Source: Tilletia caries (Eukaryota; Basidiomycota; Exobasidiomycetes; Tilletiales; Tilletiaceae). From it: a stretch of DNA of 64,000 nt. The DNA lies in contig JALUTQ010000045.1 of NCBI GenBank assembly GCA_032718865.1, positions 868,001-932,000 of the forward strand. The letters are read 5' to 3'. The notes below the pieces were generated by a model. The model searched no databases, was not told the origin of the DNA, and saw only the letters and a program-made list of their open reading frames with translations. The translations under genes and the position numbers were made by a program. Shown one piece after another: positions 1-10,331 of this stretch (within the stretch, counting starts at the first letter, position 1; every line of letters begins with the position of its first letter).

Positions 1-79
1 GCGTGCCTCCTCCCTCTTCTCCTCTCTCTGTTCCTCCCGCAGTGCCTTTTTCTGCCTCCCATTGCTCTGCTCGGCGAGC

Positions 80-1446
80 TCACTCAAGGTTAGCCTCGTG
101 TGCCCTTCTTGCCTCCATCTCTCGTCGCTCGTCCCTACGCTCATCTCTTTCTACCTCCTTCTCCCTCTTTGCTGCATTCAGCTCCGCCCACTTGATCGCC
201 TGGTCTCCTGTCCATTTTTCCTTCTCGTTTGTCTCACTAGCCCCCCTCAGCTTTGCGGCCTCCACGGCCGCTATCCTGTCGCGTTCCATGGTGAGTTTTG
301 CTCGGGTTTCGCTGACTTCTAGCACAGCTTCGACCATGTTGGCTGGGGGCTTCTTGCTGGGGGTAGGCGACGGACCTGGGGCTTGGCGACGAGCAAGGAA
401 GGGCCCTGATCCAGAGGCTTTGGCTGCGGGGGTGGACGGCTGGGACTTGCTGACGGAGCCCTTTTGCTTCTTGCCTGGTGACTTCTGCGCAGTCTTGGGA
501 ATTCCAGCTAACCCATTTCCATTCGTGCTTCCTTCCCCTCCTCCAACAGTGCCTTCCATAGCCTGGACAGCTGCCTCCTCTGCCAGTGACTCTTCCTCAC
601 TTTCTGCGTTTCCGAATCGGCTGACCTCTTCTTCCAGAAGACGCTCAGCAGCAGCAGCAGTGCCGAAACCTAATTCGTTCTCCTGTTCGTCTTCCTGATC
701 CAGATGTCCGACTCGGGTTGAGGCAAGTGATGCAGATCGAGCAGACGCGGAAGCAAGTGGAATAGACGGTCCCGCGCTGCTCGCGACAACGGGGGGGCCG
801 GATGTTCGTCTTGGTCCCCATCACCTCGTCGAACTCCCAGTACCAGTGGCAGGTACGGTCAATGAATGCTGAACGCCAACGAACTAACACGCATCAGTTC
901 TCTATCCTTTTTCCCACTTCTACAGTTCTACTCACCCTTGATTGATTCCCCTGCTTTTCCTCCATCGCCAGTCCAGACCTCCTCCTCTAGGTCTCCCATT
1001 CCACCACCGCTCTGATTGAGTATCCGGACAATCTCCTTGTACTTGTCTTCCATCTTCAACAGCTTATCCGCGACCTTTTTTGCAGTCAGCTGCGGCTCCC
1101 GTTCCGCCAGGCGCAAAGAGGTGAGAATATGCGTGGCCGTCTCTCCCTTGCGCGCGACGTAGGCATTGAAATTCTTGGCGATTCCGTTCCTGTCCCTTTT
1201 GCAGACCCACTCGACCAAGAGCTCTTCGAGCGAGCGAGGCCATCGGAAGTGCCTGCGGGCCGTTTCCTGGGCGCTTCCGTTCTCTCCAACAGGCTCCGAA
1301 CCACCAGCTTCTTGCGCGGCGGGGACGCGCCCCACAGGAGAGGGCAGGACAGGGCCGGTGTTGACCGCAGGGGTTTCGGTGGCTTTGCGTGGCGAGGTGC
1401 GGAGGGGGCCCACTGGCCGAGCACGAGCTGCAGCTTTGGGCGGCAT
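80..1446 (-). CDS. Myb/SANT-like DNA-binding protein, frameshifted
   Basis: Two exons on the minus strand: 1446-936 and 868-80, joined across a 67-bp GTGAGT...CAG intron (935-869). The first exon has a Pro/Ala-rich start, then a helical segment (FRWPRSLEELLVEWVCKRDR) and a Lys-rich helix. The second opens with a Trp-rich block (CHWYWEFDEVMGTKTNIRPP). This layout is typical of fungal Myb/SANT or trihelix-like domains, many of which accompany PIF/Harbinger transposons. After the block a run of seven C (minus strand, 797-791) shifts the frame. As read, the protein ends at position 645 (244 aa). With one C fewer it runs to 80 (about 432 aa), ending in a charged, Arg/Glu-rich coiled-coil-like tail. 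The open downstream frame suggests either a recent mutation or a sequencing error. Function beyond DNA binding is not inferred. Confidence 0.55.
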
Positions 1447-3733
1447 CGTGGGAGAGCTAGATGCATGGGGCGGGGAGAGCGAGCGGGATACGGACCGAAG
1501 AGAAGTAGCCTGTACGCAGTACGTCTGGACCCTCTATGCGGTATGGCGGTATGGTGCTGACGATGAGGTTCTGTCCTTCTAGAGCGGCCTGCGTGCTAAC
1601 CCTCCCTCCATGGTGAGCACGTGCTGCCGCCTGCTGTCCTGACGATGCTGCCTTTTTCTCACAGGAATTTTCACCAAGTCTTTCTGCACCCTGCCACCAC
1701 GGCACCACGGCACCACCCCGCTCTTCTTTTCCTCACCGCTCACAGATCAACTTCCTTCGCGGCCATCCCCATCTGTTCGCAGCCCGCTCTTGCGCTGCGT
1801 TGGCGGTTCCTGTACCCATGTGCACTCGGTGAGTCGTCCTTCCCTTCCTCGCTCATTGCATTCAGCGGCCCCGTTTGGCCATACTCCCTTGATGCCTTCC
1901 TCTGCAGCCTTACTCTTGGAGCCTTGGCCCGGTAGAAACATGTTTCACAGGTGAGTAGAGCACCCCTACTCCTCTAAAGCGACCCTATCCACTCTCATCG
2001 CAGGTGGCTCCGTTGGTCTCAAGCTCCCCTGTGGGCTGTGACCCTCTCCAGCTCTCCGCTGGTCTGGGATCCAAGGCCCTCGGCACCTCCTCTTCTCTCT
2101 CTCAAGAGCCAAGGCTGGCCTCAGTAACGGCAAGGGTCCGTCTCCACCCCTCTTGGTGGTGGTTCCTCGGTCTCGAGCTGCTCCCGTGACCCTTTGATAT
2201 TTTCTGTTGGTCCCGGCTCCACTGACGTGTTTTTGTTTCTGCTCCATTGCCGATCACAGAGCGGCCGCCGCTGCTGGGGCCGCTGGTCCTATTGGAGTGG
2301 CTAGCCGCACCTCGGACCACAAGCATTCGGCCCAGCCTGGCTTGTGATTGTCAAATCTGTGGAATTTTTCATGCATGCATGCGCATTTGGCCCTAAATTC
2401 AAACCATAATATCCAACTCTTTACCAGCTCGTTTGACTCAGCATTCCTCTCGGTCGGTGCGGCTGCTACCCCTCGCGACGGCTCGTGGAGAGCTGCCTGC
2501 TACCCCTCACGACGGCTCTTGGTCCCCTAAGCTCTCCACACACGAGCCGCAACGCTGCTCCCGCCTCGTCGGCCGTCGCCGCCGCAGCCAACCGGGCCTC
2601 CTGTGCTGCCACTGTCCCGTCATCGCTTCTTTATACTGTCGTCTGTCCCGTGAGTCTCATCATTTATCCCGTGCAATGTCGAGTCCGCCGCCGCCCATCC
2701 CAGCGCGCTCGGCAAGCCGCAAGATCATTCAGCGCGTCGGGATCACGGCATAGATCCCGGCATATCAACACACCCACACGGCCACACCACACAGGACCCG
2801 GTCGCCGCTACACCCACCCCTGCTACTCCCGACGGAAACCAGGACTACAGATACGAAGAACTGGTGGCTGAATATGCGAGTGCTGGAGTTCATGCTGACT
2901 TATTTTCTCCGTTCGTCTCATTGTCTGTCCTCGCTGACATCCCTGATTCTTCTTTCGCACTGTTAAAATTGACGCTTAATGCTGATCGCTGACCTTCTTA
3001 TGTTTTAAGCTCAAGCTCGATTGTTGTTGGTGGTGATGATCCTCTGTTCTGTGTGTGAGATTGATCAATAACAGCGCTCACATCATTCCTATTTCACCCC
3101 TTTGCCTTCGCTCTACTACTCTCACACTTCCTTCTGCAGCTACAGGTCTTTCATCTCTAGTTCCTGCGACTCGTGCGTTTGTTCTGCAGCAAGGTGCGGT
3201 GAGCCAAGAACGGCTGATATCTGCTATTCCTAGTGTCCTAACCTTCCTCTGCCCTCTGGAGTCTGCCGATTCTGATTCCTCTTTCAGTCCCCCTTTGGCC
3301 TTTGCTGAAGACCGACTACTGATACATCTCAGTAGACCAGTCACCATCTTCTCTTGCGCACACAGCTGACAGCACAAGCGGCTCACCGTCCTTGTTCACA
3401 TCTTTTGTGCCTCCTACTTCCGGCCTCTGCTCACCGGCCTCTGCTCACAGCTCGTCCTAGTCGTGCCTCACAACGGACTCATCTCCCGTACATCTTACAT
3501 TCTTACACTACCTGACCTGCTGATTTAGGCTGACATTGACTTATTTGGTCACATCGCTGCTGTCTCTGCTCTCCACGCTGAACTCTCTTCATCTGGTGTC
3601 ATCCGTCAACCTTGCGCAGCGTGTTGCTGACTCTTCGTCCTATGACCTATCCATGCGCAGCAGTGATCATTGAACGCTTCATCATCATCATCTTTATGTT
3701 CCAAGGCTCCAGGCCCGTCATGCTCAAGCACCA
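1447..3733. other. Intergenic, no confident gene; possible intron-bearing relic
   Basis: No ORF here resembles a known family. On the plus strand, an ATG at about 1564 opens a frame that stays open across three well-formed small introns (about 1616-1663 GTGAGC...CACAG, 1829-1874 GTGAGT...TTCAG, 1949-2002 GTGAGT...CGCAG) to a TAA near 2124. The encoded peptide is pyrimidine-biased and unrecognised, so this may be chance or an old gene relic. Positions 2461-2520 hold a short imperfect direct repeat (GCTACCCCTCRCGACGGCTC twice). A frame without ATG is open at about 2690-2990 and is also unrecognised. Confidence 0.2.
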
Positions 3734-3945
3734 CTCTACGAGGCCGATCTCACCCTCAAGGCCTGGAACCCGAGACTGTATGCCAACTATGGACTCCATC
3801 GGATGCCCATCATCACCCCGGCCTGGCCGGGACAACATCACCGCGTTCACGGGTGTGCGAGCGGTCAGCGGGTCAAGCGAGCGGTTCACAAGTACCTCAG
3901 GTCCGCTATGATGTACCAACCATCCATCGCAGTATGTAATAGTTA
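3734..3945 (+). pseudogene. Poly(A) polymerase-like fragment
   Basis: Read in the frame starting at 3734, this stretch contains WNPRLYANYGLHRMPIITPA, which strongly resembles the conserved segment of eukaryotic poly(A) polymerases in which a WNP motif is followed about ten residues later by HRMPIITPAYP. Similarity appears limited to roughly 32 codons (3734-3829). The downstream residues to the stop at about 3945 do not look like the family, and no flanking catalytic domain is present. I read it as a gene relic or captured exon. The match is from memory of the family consensus. Confidence 0.4.
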
Positions 3946-3983
3946 GTAGACGCTCCAAATTCAAGTAGGAAGGAACCGCCTAT

Positions 3984-4120
3984 GGCGAGAAAAAGCGAGG
4001 GAATGCGAGGGAATGCGAGAAATGAAAGCGAAAGCGAGAGGTTTTTGGCTCGCTTTCTTTCGCCTTTCATGGTCCTTCAATGCGAGGGAATGCGAGGGAA
4101 AGCGAGACAAAGCGACGAAA
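3984..4120. repeat. GCGAGGGAA short repeats around an imperfect palindrome
   Basis: GCGAGGGAA occurs at 3995, 4005, 4082 and 4092 as two pairs of 10-bp-spaced copies. Between the pairs is an imperfect inverted repeat: 4022-4038 (ATGAAAGCGAAAGCGAG) against 4049-4070, its near complement with small insertions. No gene overlaps. Confidence 0.6.
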
Positions 4121-4931
4121 AGGCTTACGCGTGAACTGGCCTACTGTCAGTTTTCAGTCGGCGGGAAGATCGGCTCGGCGCGAGTCCTATATCTCGCCAT
4201 CACTCGACAACGACGCTGCGCTCGAGCTTCCCACTTCACACACAGCTCAATCATACCATCATGCATCTTTCTGTAATAGCAACTAGGTCTGAGAAATGCA
4301 ATCTTCCTTACTTAGTAGCCTCGGACAGCTCCGATCACTTCCTCCGGACGACCACGACCATGATGTCCGATTATAGGGGGAAACTATGTCATTTTTTTTA
4401 TTTAAATGCATGTAAATGATAGCTACAGTCTTCCTGATCACGGGTGTGAAGGTTTGGGAGAGATTGAGGAAGAATTGAGCGAGATCGATAAGAGCAAACT
4501 CGGCGGCTACTCGACAAACGACTATGCAAATGACTCTTTACTACGACATGCTCTTCGTACATTGGAATTTGGACGCTTTTTCGGTCAGTGGGGCGGCGGG
4601 GGGGGCTTCGCCCCCCCCGCCGCCCGTGGATCGACAGGTACTGGAAAGAGGTTTTTTTCTTCATTATGTAGTTACGATCAAATTATACAATCAAAATTCA
4701 AAAACAGAAACTGTGGAGAAGTCTGGGTAACGCTCTGGTCACGCCCCGCACGACCAGGTATGTCACGATTACTGACCGAGGCTCGTAGAGGCCTATGCAG
4801 CTGTGGAGGTTACAAGTACAAGAGGGGAAAGATTGATGCTGAACCTGAACGGACTGTGAACCGTGGAAGAGAATGCTGCGATTTATGCAAAAGCAAAGTG
4901 CGGTGAGGGTATAGTGTTGTGGTTGGTGTTG
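4121..4931. other. Intergenic, includes the probable 3' flank of the LINE
   Basis: AT-richer than its surroundings (for example 4380-4410 and 4640-4710) with no recognisable protein. A plus-strand frame at 4406-4906 is open but crosses the G/C hairpin and looks non-coding. The 3' end of the minus-strand LINE must lie in this stretch, but no clear poly(A) tail or target-site duplication could be fixed. Confidence 0.4.
4591..4625. repeat. Perfect 16-bp G/C hairpin
   Basis: GGGCGGCGGGGGGGGC (4591-4606), a TTC loop (4607-4609) and the exact complement (4610-4625). It is symmetric on both strands and sits in otherwise AT-leaning DNA. It could act as a strong terminator-like or replication-stalling structure, or be a mobile GC cluster. 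Confidence 0.9.
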
Positions 4932-7900
4932 TTAAGAGTCTTCGCGGTAAGCCCGTAGCCTCTGTGAGGCCAGAGCCGCGACCTTGTTGATGAGCGCGCG
5001 GTCGTTGAGCAGTGCCCAAGTCGACCTCGCCTTCCGAATCCCAATTTCCTCCTCTAATCGCCTCCTTGCTGCTCGAGTGCTCTTGCACGAGAACAGAAGG
5101 TGCTCCCTCGTCTCCAGCTCGTGGCATCGGTCGCATTGTGCGTCCAGCTTGACCTTCCTCCACCGTAGGTACTTATTCAGTCCTAGGTGTCCGGTACGAA
5201 GCTGGACCATCACGGAGACCTTTGCCCTGGAGACTCCCCGGTACAACTTCTTCGCCTCCCCCACCCTGAGCCTGTTCACCTTCCTGAACGCTCGCCCCTT
5301 CGTCCCTTCTTCCCATCTCCGCTCCCATTCCGTCCTCATCCTACGAGTCGCGGCCAGTCTTAAGGTCGCCGCCTCATCCTGGCCGTCCTCGCACTCCATC
5401 CTCGCCGCTTCCTTCGCCCTCTCATCTGCTCCCTCATTCCCTACGATGTCCCAGTGCCCTGGAATCCAACCGATCTTGACGATGTCTCCTAGTTCTCGCC
5501 ACCGGTCTTGAATGGCTCGAATCATGGGGTCTCTCGCCACTCGCCAGACCGGCATTGATCGCCAGGAGCAGAGCTTTGCTGTCCGACCATACGTACGCTG
5601 ACTGCTCAGTGGGAAGCGTGACCAGTACCTGGTGGAGTGCCGTAGCTTCTGCCCGGTACACCGTTGTGCGGGTGCCCATCGGGATCTGGATGGGGTCGTA
5701 TTCACGGATTCACCGCCGGCCACATGTCCATTAAGGACGAATGACGCCGCCCCAAACCGACCGTCCAACCCCGAGCCATCCGTGTACACGTGTACCGCCT
5801 CCTCCATCGTGTCTGCCAAGGTGCGCTCGTGCTCTTGCAGCGCCTCCTCCTTCGATCCCGCGACGCTCGCCACTAGAAGCAGCTCGTTCTCCCCTGGGAC
5901 TGGTCTGGGGAGTTGACGGACGACGCTGGCCTCTGCTAGGTCTGGGTATGCGCGGAAAAGAAGGTGGATCGGTCCCGGGACCGAGCGGACGGGCCTGTCC
6001 TTGATCCTGTCGATCTGCCTCGCCAACGGGTGCGTCTCCGGGAGTGTAAGGAACCTCACGAGCGCATGTTGCTGACGTTGGAAGATCTTGAGGTCAATTG
6101 GAAGCAGCGCGGCCTCGAAGTTCAATACTTCCGATGCCGTCGACTTGTAGGCTCCTGTGATCCGGATGGCGGCCATCCTTTGGATCTTCGCAAGCTCTGC
6201 CAAGTGCCCTCCGCTCCCCACTACCGTATCCATTGGCTTGACCCATACGGTTGATGCGTATGCCATGATCGGCACCACTCCTACCTCGTAGAGGACCCGC
6301 ATGTTGCTGTAATTGAACCCCCATGCTCGATTCCCCCTGCCCCAAGAGTGTATGTACCGCTCTTGTCGCCTTCGCAATGACGTTGCTCGCGTGAATGTTG
6401 AACCGTCCGTCGCTCTGGAAGGTGAGCCCTAGGATCTTGAGCTCGCCAACGATCGGAATCCTGCGGCCCATCAGTTGTAGGCTGGGAGAGGTGACCGGGG
6501 GTATTCGGGGACGGTGCAAGATGCATGCTACCGTTTTTCTTGAGATCGAAAGACGCTTTGTGTTCGCGCGCCCATCGACTCGCTTTGTCGAGATACTCCT
6601 GCGCTGTGTCCCTCAGTTCGACCGGGTCGTTCCCCGCAAACAACGCGTTGACGTCGTCCACCCACGCGACGCAAAGTCTCGTGTTGGCACGCTGCTGCCC
6701 GCAGCGTCTGCTGACTGCTAGTCCTGAGCTGTAGATTAGCCAGAGAAGCTGCGATACCGGGGACCCTTGTGGTAGGCCGTCCGGTAGGTCCAGCTGACCG
6801 CTTGTGTAGTCGCCGAGTCGCAGAGATGTTGTCCTGTCCTGCATGAACGACCTTGTCCATTCGATAACCGGTTCCGGCCACCCCGCCTTGCGCATGTCTT
6901 TCACTAACACGCTGCCAATGACGCCGTTGTACGCACCCGAGACGTCCGCGGAGACAGCCAGGACCTGCCGCCCTCGGCGGTGATTGTCCTTGATGAACTG
7001 CTGAATCCGGATGAGCGCGTCTTCGGTGGCTCGGTGAGGTCGTCCTCCGTAGTGGTTATCGGAGATGAGTTTGTGTCGCTCCGCGAGTGTGAGGATCCTT
7101 GCTGCTATCAGGGCCTCCAGAAGCTTGCCCATCACGTTGAGCAGGGCAATGGGTCTGTATGCGCCAGGGATTCGATAGTCGGCCTTGCCGGGTTTTCGGA
7201 GGATCACCGTTGTTGCCTTCTTGAAGACCTTGGGGTGATGTCCGAACTCCAGGCACGCGTTGAACACCTTGCGTAGGACCGGGACGAATCCGACCCAGCC
7301 CCGCATGATCATACGCAGTGCCTCCCATGTTACCCCGTCCGGTCCTGGAGCTGATCCCTTCTTTGACCTTCCAATCCTTTCCGCCACTTCCCTATCTCCA
7401 AATCCATCCCATCTCACTCTCCCCTCTATCCCATCCTCCGTGTCCAGAGAGAACTCAGATGCGGCAACATCATCATCGTCTTCATCTGGCACCTGCTCCC
7501 TTGCTGGCCAGAGACCAGCTCGCAGGATTTGCGCCTTGGCTGGGGCTTCGAGCGCCAGTCCTCCCTCCGGCGTAGCCAGAGGTGCGACCATTGCTGCCTT
7601 GCCTTTTCCGCTGCTCGCAAGGCGCCAGATATCCCCGCCGCTTGCATTGGCCAAAGCCTGCCTGCGATGGTTCTTCTTAGCCCTGCGGATGCTAGCGTAG
7701 TGTTCGCGTTGCAGGAGGAGGAACCGTAAACGGTACTCCTCCACCTCGAGCAGGGTGTCATCGTTGGGTTCCCCCAACTCGACCACTCTTTTGCGTTTCG
7801 CTTGCCACTCCCGTCGTGCCTTGTTCATCTGAGCACGGCTCGCGCCATGATCGAACCAAGGTTGACTTCGAGCGCAGCTTCGCAGCAGTGGTGCTGACTC

Positions 7901-8848
7901 CTCCAAGCCATGCACTACTGTCCCCTGAAGGGCCGCCGCCCAGCATTCTACGCCCTCTGCGGCACGAATAGGTGGTAGCCCGTCCACCACCTCCTTCCAT
8001 GCGAGTTCCACTTCTCTTCCGAGTCGCTTCACATCGCACTTCTGGAGGTTGAATCGTACAGGCCATACCTTCGTCACCGGGGCGAGATTCAAGGTTGTTG
8101 CCACTGGTAGATGGTCGGATCCGTCGCCAGGCTCTCTGTCGCAAAGGGAAATGCACTGGATGAGTCTTCCAGCCAATTCCTCCGTCGCAAAGGCTAGGTC
8201 GATGGTGCTATACCGCCCTTCTCTTGACTCGTACGTCGGGCAGTCTCTTGGCGTGAGTAGGTGGAGGTCGAGTTGTTCGATGGCATCCAACCACTTCTGG
8301 GCGAACCGAGAGCTACCGTGTACTTTGGACTCCCAAAGGGAGTGATGTGTGTTGAAATCGCCGAGCACCAAATGGTGTCGGTCTTGCCCTACTGCTTCAA
8401 AAGTAGCCGCGAGCGGGGCGATGCTGTCTGCGGATCTGTTCGGGTTGTAGATGTCTGTGATGCTGATAGCCGAAATTTCAGGCTCTACCCCGTCTTCGGC
8501 CGAAGCCTGTTGGGGCCGCCCTTGGAGATCGATATTGACCGTAACCAAGTCTGGATGTGGTACTCCTACCACCGAGACGTTGGCGGTCTGTAGGTCCTTG
8601 TTGATACAAGTTACCACGCGGGGGTGCGGAGGGAGGGGTGTGTCCCGCGGGTAGTCGAGGTTGTACTGTGTCGGTCCCGAGTCACCAACTGGTAACCACG
8701 ATGGATGTCCGACTGGGTTGTCGAATCGTGCGAAGGGTTCTTGGATGCAGAGTACATGGTACTTCTGCGTGGCGGGGTTATTGAGGAGTGAGTGAACCAC
8801 TGCAGCCGAACGTCGGCAGTTTAGTTGGAGGATGCGCAGATCACTCAT
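4932..8848 (-). pseudogene. LINE ORF2: endonuclease-RT-RNase H, frameshifted
   Basis: Starts at ATG 8848-8846, overlapping the ORF1 stop. The first about 230 codons carry the endonuclease/exonuclease/phosphatase fold (LQLNCRRS, CIQEP, DFNTHHSLW, SDHLPVA). The reverse transcriptase follows, with SAPGPDGVTWE, ADVSGAYNGV, GLPQGSPVSQLLW and the catalytic WVDDV. The frame then breaks near 6540 (an A5 run) and near 6337 (a G5 run). RNase H begins with VYTDGSGLDG in the third frame, and its middle (YVWSDSKAL) lies in another frame between about 5690 and 5535 before the original frame resumes (IPGHWDIVGNEGADERAKEA). The protein ends with a CX2C...HX4C finger (CDRCHELETREHLLFSC). Full ORF2 would be about 1,300 aa, normal for the family. 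As it stands it cannot be translated in one piece. Confidence 0.9.
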
Positions 8849-10040
8849 GATGAGGATCTGCGACTTGAGGTTGGACCTCCCGCCGTGCTGCGCGCCATGT
8901 TAGACGCTTGGCACAGCGTTCGTCGTTGGCTGCGTGTTCGCCTCCGCACAAGGCGCAACGCAGGGGGTGACCACAGGTGCTCGGTGTTGCTCCCGTGGAG
9001 GCGGGCTTGCAGTCTTTGCACGGGTGATCGCTGGTGTGGTGCCGGTCCGCGCATAGGCGACATACCGGCGGTCTTCTGCAATAGCGCTCGACGTGACCAA
9101 GCTGTTGGCATTTCTCGCATTGCTGGGTGCGTTCGGCTGGAAGATATGGCTCCACCGTGCACCGCGAGTTGCCGCATGAGATCTTCCCCGACTTGAGGAA
9201 CCGATCACGGTCTTCCTGGGTCTTGAATGCGACCGCCGCTGATCCGAACTGCCGTTTGTTGGACTTCTGAAGGGACTCGCGCCGGTGCTGACCGAGGAAG
9301 AAACGAGCCTCCTCGTTTGCCTCGTCCAGGACTCTGTTCTCCTCGGCTTTGGACGCTACCGAGATCTTCAGGTCCCCTGAGTGGAGTCGACCGACGCTGA
9401 GTGCTTGCGTTTGGAGCTGAGCGGAGAGGTGGGGGGCGATCCTCTGTAGCAGCTGGGATGGGACTTCCGCTCGGGCAGGGTGCTGCTCGGGAAGGTGCTG
9501 AGTCTTGAGGACGATACGTGGCTCTGCACTTCGGCGCGCGCTCTCGAGCTCTCTTGGGGTTGGCTTGGTGGTCTTAGCCGATACCGCCGTGGGAGGGGGA
9601 GCTGCCGCTACATGCGAGTAGGCCTTGGAATGGATAGCCGCCTTGATTTCCGCGACATCCTTCCGCAGCTCTCGCATTTCCGAAGGGGCCGCGCTGCTAT
9701 CGTCCTTCTCAACAGCTTCCGTCACTGCGCCTAACATCTTGACGATCTGTCCGAGCTCCATCGCCAGCTTTGCTACCTCGCCCTTGTTCATCGCTTTGAA
9801 CTTGCCGCCGGGGACCGGGTTGGATCGTCGCTGCATGGACAGGAGCATGGTGGAGGCCAGCTCTGTCGCCTGCTTCGCGCTCGTCGCCGCGGTCGTCCTG
9901 AGCTGTGTGGGAACATCTGTTGCTGCTGTTGCTGTGTTTTCGGGGGGGCCGGGCTGTTCCACCTCCAAAGCCGCAAAGGGGTTCGCGGACTGGGCTGACA
10001 ACCCAGCCGACGCCTTCTCCTTCGCAGCGCGCGGCGCCAT
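8841..10040 (-). CDS. LINE ORF1, gag-like zinc-knuckle protein
   Basis: 399 aa from ATG 10040-10038 (MAPRAAKEKA). The N-terminal half is Ala/Pro/Thr-rich with a short acidic helical stretch. The C-terminal third has a run of Cys/His knuckles: CEKCQQLGHVERYC (CX2CX4HX4C), CRLCADRHHTSDHPC and CALCGGEHAANDERC. Proteins of this type coat LINE RNA and chaperone nucleic acid during target-primed reverse transcription. The stop codon overlaps the ORF2 start within the eight bases ATGAGTGA, so ORF2 is probably made by termination-reinitiation. The frame is intact. An upstream in-frame extension to 10106 has no ATG. Confidence 0.85.
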   Translation of the reverse strand: MAPRAAKEKASAGLSAQSANPFAALEVEQPGPPENTATAATDVPTQLRTTAATSAKQATELASTMLLSMQRRSNPVPGGKFKAMNKGEVAKLAMELGQIVKMLGAVTEAVEKDDSSAAPSEMRELRKDVAEIKAAIHSKAYSHVAAAPPPTAVSAKTTKPTPRELESARRSAEPRIVLKTQHLPEQHPARAEVPSQLLQRIAPHLSAQLQTQALSVGRLHSGDLKISVASKAEENRVLDEANEEARFFLGQHRRESLQKSNKRQFGSAAVAFKTQEDRDRFLKSGKISCGNSRCTVEPYLPAERTQQCEKCQQLGHVERYCRRPPVCRLCADRHHTSDHPCKDCKPASTGATPSTCGHPLRCALCGGEHAANDERCAKRLTWRAARREVQPQVADPHHE

Positions 10041-10331
10041 GAGGGGCAGGGCCACGCGGGGGGACTGTGCTGGGCTTTCCCTTACTTGAACGCGTATGAA
10101 TTTCACCTATCACTCAGAGCTAACTGTCGATTTGCTCCGATGATGGTGGTTGTCTGTCGGTGTTTGACTGTCGGTGTTTGACTCTGTTTTCGCAACAGGG
10201 TGCGCCCCCTCTTCTGCCCGCCCGCCTTGGCCACCGCAACACGGCCCCCCTCACGCTCACCCTCACCTCTGGCACACCGTTGATCAGGAAGACGACGACG
10301 CTCTTGGTAAGAACAACAGAGCGAGCCAACG

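Larger units (their letters stand above)
4932..10040 (-). mobile_element. Tad/I-type LINE (non-LTR retrotransposon), decayed
   Basis: Minus-strand element with ORF1 (gag-like, zinc knuckles) followed by ORF2 (endonuclease, reverse transcriptase, RNase H, C-terminal zinc finger). This order matches fungal Tad1-type elements. There are no LTRs. The 5' end lies within the 290 bp separating ORF1 from the VPH1 start codon, so the insertion sits against the VPH1 promoter. The 3' end is downstream of 4932 and was not located precisely. ORF1 is intact while ORF2 has at least four frame breaks, so this copy is probably not autonomous. Confidence 0.9.

Noticed and set aside
3..698. 231-codon plus-strand ORF at the window start
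   Set aside because: Antisense to the charged tail of the Myb/SANT-like gene; Ser-rich without features.
4380..4740. Possible nuclear copy of mitochondrial DNA
   Set aside because: AT-rich with a GC cluster, but no recognisable mitochondrial gene.
4406..4906. 166-codon plus-strand ORF
   Set aside because: Runs through the G/C hairpin and the LINE 3' flank; composition is not protein-like.
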